From Phoebastria nigripes (Eukaryota > Chordata > Aves > Procellariiformes > Diomedeidae): a DNA stretch of 64,000 nucleotides. The DNA is taken from contig JAYKAV010002585.1 in the NCBI GenBank assembly GCA_035582835.1, forward strand, positions 408,664 to 472,663, read 5' to 3'. The position numbers were made by a program, and so were the translations under genes. The notes under the pieces are model-generated. The model saw only the letters and a list, made by a program, of their open reading frames with translations, had not been told where the DNA came from and ran no database searches. Numbering within the stretch: the first letter of the stretch is position 1; each line of letters begins with the position of its first letter. Positions 59,263 to 64,000 of this stretch are shown piece after piece.

Positions 59263-62200
59263 TATCTATACTATATCATTTTCAGTTTTTGTCTCCCAGC
59301 AATGCAGTGTCGTCTTCTCTCTCTGCCTCTCTCTGACAGTCCAGTTATTTAGTGTGAAACCCATCTTTGTGACTTCCTTGCAAGATGCTGCAATGCTCTC
59401 TGTAGCCCATAGTTAATAGGACCATCCCCGGTGCTTTGGCAGGAGGATATAAAGGGAGCAGAGAAGAGGAAGGTAATTCTTTGTTCCAGGAATCCAATCC
59501 ATCACAGCCCACAGTATTTCCTCCTCAATACCATCCTCTGTCACTCGCTAGGACATATATTGGGTCAAACACATTATAGTTTGATTCTCCAGCTAATGGC
59601 TATCGAGGCCTGGTCTCAGTACACTGCAACAAGCACAGTAATTGAAATACAGACTGCAGGAGAGAAATAGCTTAGTCTTCATTTTAGCACATCACACGCA
59701 TGCTTATACAGAGTTTTCTCTTGGATGCAGTAAACAAGGGGCTTGATTCAGTATTGCCTCATAGTCTTATCCCACATTAGTGAACAAAATGTGACAGTAC
59801 AGAGAGGTCCCAGCATTGATTGTTTTTAAGTTCAAACTGTCTCATCTTGCTCCAGAGAACAAACTTTTGATGGTTCACTGTGGCAGAGTCAAGGTCCCTG
59901 ATTTGTTCTTGGGAGCTGCTAGGATGGTGTTGCCTTTTCTTTTCCATTAGTGAGTCAGGAGAGCTGCTTCGCTGAGCTCTGCTGCATACTCGCTCCCTTT
60001 CTGCATCTCTGCGTGGCTCACCAGCATCAGAGTAGCTAGAGGAAATTAGATGACTGGGAGAAGGATGAGACATTTCTCAACAGGTGGGCTGTGGGGGATG
60101 TGACAGCTGCTCATCTGGCTCTTGCTCCATCTTAAACCCTCTTTTATATTAGTGCTGGTATAGTGAGATTAGTGATTTGGTCTGGGAGATTCTAATAGGC
60201 TCACCAAATTTAAAATTAACATGTTCTGTTCCAGAAAAAGTTAAAACTAAATATGCACCAGGAATTGAGGCACTATCATGTTGTTTTCCAGTCTATTTTC
60301 AGACTCTCCTGGGTGCTTCCCAGCATGGTATTGTACCAGTTTTGCTCACCTCAATGGGGAGCAATCATTTCCAAGTCTGTCTCACCCTGGGGCCAGTCTT
60401 GCTGAGCCTTGTCCACTCCTACAGCGTCCCTCTTCCCTTTCAAGCATTGCCTTGCATTTTACACTTTTTTACTGGATGGAATAACTTTCACAGAAGTGAT
60501 CCTCTGTAAAATACCTGAGACTTTGCCNTTCTATTTACATTTTTGTCCTATATTTTGGCCCTGTTTCTATCCTGGTTTGTGACTGTTACCCATAGCATCC
60601 TGTGCTTGACCACAGAACTTTTCTAGGGTTTAGTCCTCCCCTTCCTCCTCCCCCAAGAAGAAAGAGGTGTCTAGAAATATAGTGCAGTTTGGCTGGAAAA
60701 GTTAAATGCAATCTGTGATGAGTTTCCTTAATCCATTGTAGAATATAGGTAACCGTGGAAGAACATTAGTTGAAATGTCAATGAAAAGTGTCAGAAATGT
60801 TCACTATGGACCATATGCTGTTCTCTGTACTGGTATCTTGCTCTACTGCTACATGCACTAAGCCCTAGATTTTGAAGGTATTTAATTAATACCTCAGAAT
60901 TAGTACCAATCCTCATTGTTCTGCATACTGATAGAGCAGAGCCGAGAGAGCAGACCTGCTTTATCAAAGCATGTTGTGCAGCTCTGAGAGGGGACTTTCA
61001 TCCTGACAAAAAACCTCAGGCCTGGAGCTGCTCTGAAGCTGCTCATGCATGTAATGGGAGCCTGCTGCCAACACAGAGCAGGGAAGAGGTTAACAGTAAA
61101 GGGCCAGTGTGGAAAATGGTGTGCCTGATGCACCACAGGTGTGTGGCAACAGGATGGAAAATGAGAGCAAACACATAAACTCTTTCTTTTCAAGGGTGCT
61201 GCCATGGCATGTGCTGATATATTTGTTCATGCAGGTCACAGCTGGCCCCTCGCAGTTCTCAGAAAGCAGAATTTGGGGAGGACAGTTTTCTCCATCAGGC
61301 ATTTAGTCATTTGTATGTCTGAACCCAGGCTGAGCCCTGATGCCGTGCTGCTCAGGATGACTGCCCCAGGGAGGGCACCGCTGGGCTCTGTGCCTTAAAT
61401 TCTCCACTTGCTCTCTAGACCTTCACCACATAGTCTTTGCTTCTCTTTCGGCTCGATGGGCTTGAGTCTTTCATGTGTCCTAGGCACTAGAGCACCCACC
61501 AGAGCCATACTGCAAAAGAACAAATACTCTTTCCTTCCAAGTCTGTACTGGTATTAAAAGTTCATCCAAGTAAATCCCTAAACTCCTTCTATACAAAATC
61601 TTGTTGCTTTTTCCCTCCTCCCTTGACAGCAGCCCTCAGCAGCAAAACTGTCTCGATTACTGGAGGAGCCCACTTCTGTCTGGAGCTTTTCTCCATGGCT
61701 TTGCCGTCCTTCCTATGCCTTTCAAATAAGGGGTCATATTCTCCCTTGGTTTGAGCTGAAGCAACACTGCTGAACAGTGTTGCACAGGTATAGCCTCAAG
61801 AATAAGCTGAGCTGCCTCCTTATGGGCGGTGTTTTGTTTTTTACTTACTATCAGTCAGATGAACAAGCTCAGAGGCATCTGGGTACAAAGTTATCAGGGT
61901 GAGAAAACATGACTGTATTCAGGCTGGTAATGTTTTTTGGTTGGTTTGTTTTTTTTTTTTTTAAACTGCCCAACACTGAGATGTTGGCAAGTGCTGATGC
62001 TGTTACAAAAGCTGTGAGATGACTCTTCTCATGGCCAAGATCGTTCTTAGAGAGAGACCAAATGGGTCTCTAGTGAGAGGGGTTACAGAGCATGGGCTGC
62101 TTTTTTCACAGAGAGCTCTAGCGGCAGATAAATGCAGGGCAATGACAGAAGCTGCACTCCACCTTGTGCTGTGGTTCATTTTCTACTGAGAAGGAGATGC

Positions 62201-63836
62201 TGTGGGATGGGAGTGAGTTTAGGTTCAGTGTACGTGAGAGGAACTGTGGAGCATCAGTTATCAAAAGCAATGGATGGTAACTCCTGGTTGCAGTGGGGCA
62301 CATTCAGAATTTATCCAAATGCTACAAACACCTGTTTTAGGCACTCTGTATCCCAGGGAAACACAGCATGATCCTGGGAGCCTTGCGCCTGTGCTCACTG
62401 GGGCTGCGAGGAAAACTGCCCGCTGTGCTGTCCCGGAGGCAGAAAGACCTGTGCCTGTCTTACCTAACATGGTACCCGAGATGAACATGCTTTTCTTCAG
62501 ACATTACCAGCAGGTTTCTGTCTCTTGGCATGCTCTCCATCCTCTTTCAAGACAGTCTTGCTTTTTAAACTGCTAGGAACCTTGCAGGTATGTATTTTTG
62601 GGTATTATTGCTTCAGACAAGGTCACTTCTGTTGGATCAAGAGAAGATGAAGCCAGAGTCATCAAAACCAGCTGCTTGCTGGTTTTTTATCTTTTAAATT
62701 TCCAGGAGTTTGCTGATGGGAGTGTTAGTCTGAGAAATAAATTTAGTTTCTCCTTCTTTCTCATTATTCGTATTTCACAGAACCAATATATTCGAACAAT
62801 GACCAACACTGTCAGCATGCAACACATTTACTGTGTGGTGGAGAAGCTCCACAAGGGCTTCTTACAGGACAAGGCTAGGACATTATGTCTGTGACTTCCA
62901 GCCACCTCATGGTCTTAATTTCACTGTAACAGTATTAGGGTTTGCCATAATTAGCTTCAGATCCCTCTTCTCCCTCTGCCCTGATTTGGGTAGTAACCCC
63001 ATTTTCAGGTTTTGAGTATATGCTGAAGAACATGGAATAACAGAGCAGCTATCTGGCTTGTCTCAAATTGCAGCCTTTACCATCTCTAGGCATTGGATAT
63101 CTTGTGGGAGCAAGGAGGAAAAGTGGACAGCAAGTTGCCTGTCTGACTGGAATACCGGCAGCGCATCCTTGTTGGCACCTTACAAATTATGAGATGTCAA
63201 GGAAGAAGAAGCTGCGCTGTGCAATATATGCCACTAGTCAGCAAAGACTGAGGCAAGGACTGTGAACTGCAAATGTTTCTAGTAAACTGTCTGTGAATGA
63301 TCTGCAGGCCAAGGATTCTTCATTAAAGGATGGCAGGAATGTTTCTGAAAAAAAACAAATGTGAGACTGTTGCAATCTGTTCACACCAAGACAAAAACAA
63401 AACAAGAAAGTGTGAAATAAATTATCTCGTGTCTACAGGGCTTTAACAAGGGCTGGACGCAGAAATGCCAAACAAGGGCCAATATGCTGATGAAAACAAG
63501 AAATTCATTTTGATGCACCCTCCACAAAGGTCTGGCTCTAACGGCGTCCCTGCTCTTTCATGGAACCCAATACCCATTTATGAAGAGGTAGATGAGGGAC
63601 ACCATGGTGAGAAGGGCAAAAGTGCTCCTTCACTTACTTAGTGCACTTACTGAGCAGTTACTAGCAAAGTTTCGTAAAGCAAAACAGCAGTGCTATGACC
63701 AGGTGAAAGGGTATCCATGTCACTTGCAAGGATAATGTCATGACAGCTCTGTTGAAAAAACGCTTCGATGTTACGATGATGGGACGGGCTCAGTCAGTGA
63801 TAGCTGCTGTGGGGCCAAACTGGGCTTTCGGTTTTG

Positions 63837-64000
63837 TAGAATCATAGAATCATTAAGGTTGGAAAAGACCTCTAAGATCATCGAGTCCAACCATCAACCC
63901 AACACCACCATGCCCACTAAACCATGTCCCTAAGCGCCTCATCTACATGTCTCTTAAATACCTCCAGGGATGGTGACTCCACCACTTCCCTGGGCAGCCT
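63837..64000 (-). mobile_element. CR1 LINE, 3' end, continuing past the right edge
   Basis: Reading + strand it begins AGAATCATAGAATCATTAAGG, the reverse complement of the CR1 3' terminal ATTCTATGATTCT repeat. It continues TTGGAAAAGACCTCTAAGATCA..GAGTCCAACC and ends near GGTGACTCCACCACTTCCCTGGGCAGCCT. This is the hallmark 3' portion of avian CR1. The element is on the minus strand with its 3' end at the left. It looks little diverged, so relatively young; the 5' extent lies outside the window. Confidence 0.95.

Larger units (their letters stand above)
45143..63836. other. Gene-free downstream flank
   Basis: About 18.7 kb without a coding exon, tRNA or rRNA that I can recognise. Several AT-rich motif-dense blocks (near 49750-49925, 52140-52270, 54180-54360 and 58920-59150) are candidate regulatory elements. 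A CpG-rich patch lies at about 54650-55480, an old repeat relic at 59152-59262, and an A run at 51316-51330. None of the open frames, up to 159 codons, has family features. Confidence 0.65.

Overview
The window is vertebrate nuclear DNA, almost certainly from a bird. It has widely spaced exons with GT-AG introns, and a chicken-repeat-1 (CR1) LINE with its 3' end at 63837 runs off the right edge. A solo LTR at 44609-45142 resembles the ERVL-class LTRs common in avian genomes. About fifty isolated single N positions mark it as draft assembly; none falls in an exon I call. Nothing bacterial, plasmid-like or CRISPR-like is present.

The only protein-coding gene I can support is on the + strand: the 3' part of a polypeptide N-acetylgalactosaminyltransferase, best matched to GALNT14. 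Thirteen coding exons between 1089 and 40686 splice together in frame at every junction. They give 452 C-terminal residues: most of the GT-A catalytic domain (metal-binding D-S-H, W-G-G-E-N and the V-G-H histidine) and a complete ricin-type lectin domain with three repeats. The N-terminal part (cytosolic tail, membrane anchor, stem and start of the catalytic domain, roughly 100 residues going by the 552-residue human protein) lies left of the window. A candidate AATAAA follows the stop codon at 40820-40825.

Layout: 1-1088 is the end of an upstream intron. 1089-32531 holds eleven exons, with the largest gap (9.3 kb) after the first. 32532-39824 is a 7.3 kb intron with a 264-codon open frame that looks fortuitous. 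39825-40686 holds the last two exons, encoding lectin repeats beta and gamma. 40827-64000 is about 23 kb of gene-free flank that reads as more AT-rich. It contains the solo LTR, relics of old interspersed repeats, a local CpG-rich patch near 54.65-55.48 kb, several AT-rich homeobox/SOX-motif-rich blocks that are candidate conserved non-coding elements, and the CR1 at the end.

I did not find a new biological system. The items most worth a second look are the exon that corresponds exactly to one lectin repeat, the candidate regulatory blocks in the 3' flank and introns, the ancient repeat relics, and the 264-codon intronic frame. Family and repeat assignments rest on recognition of motifs and remembered family sequences, not on searches.
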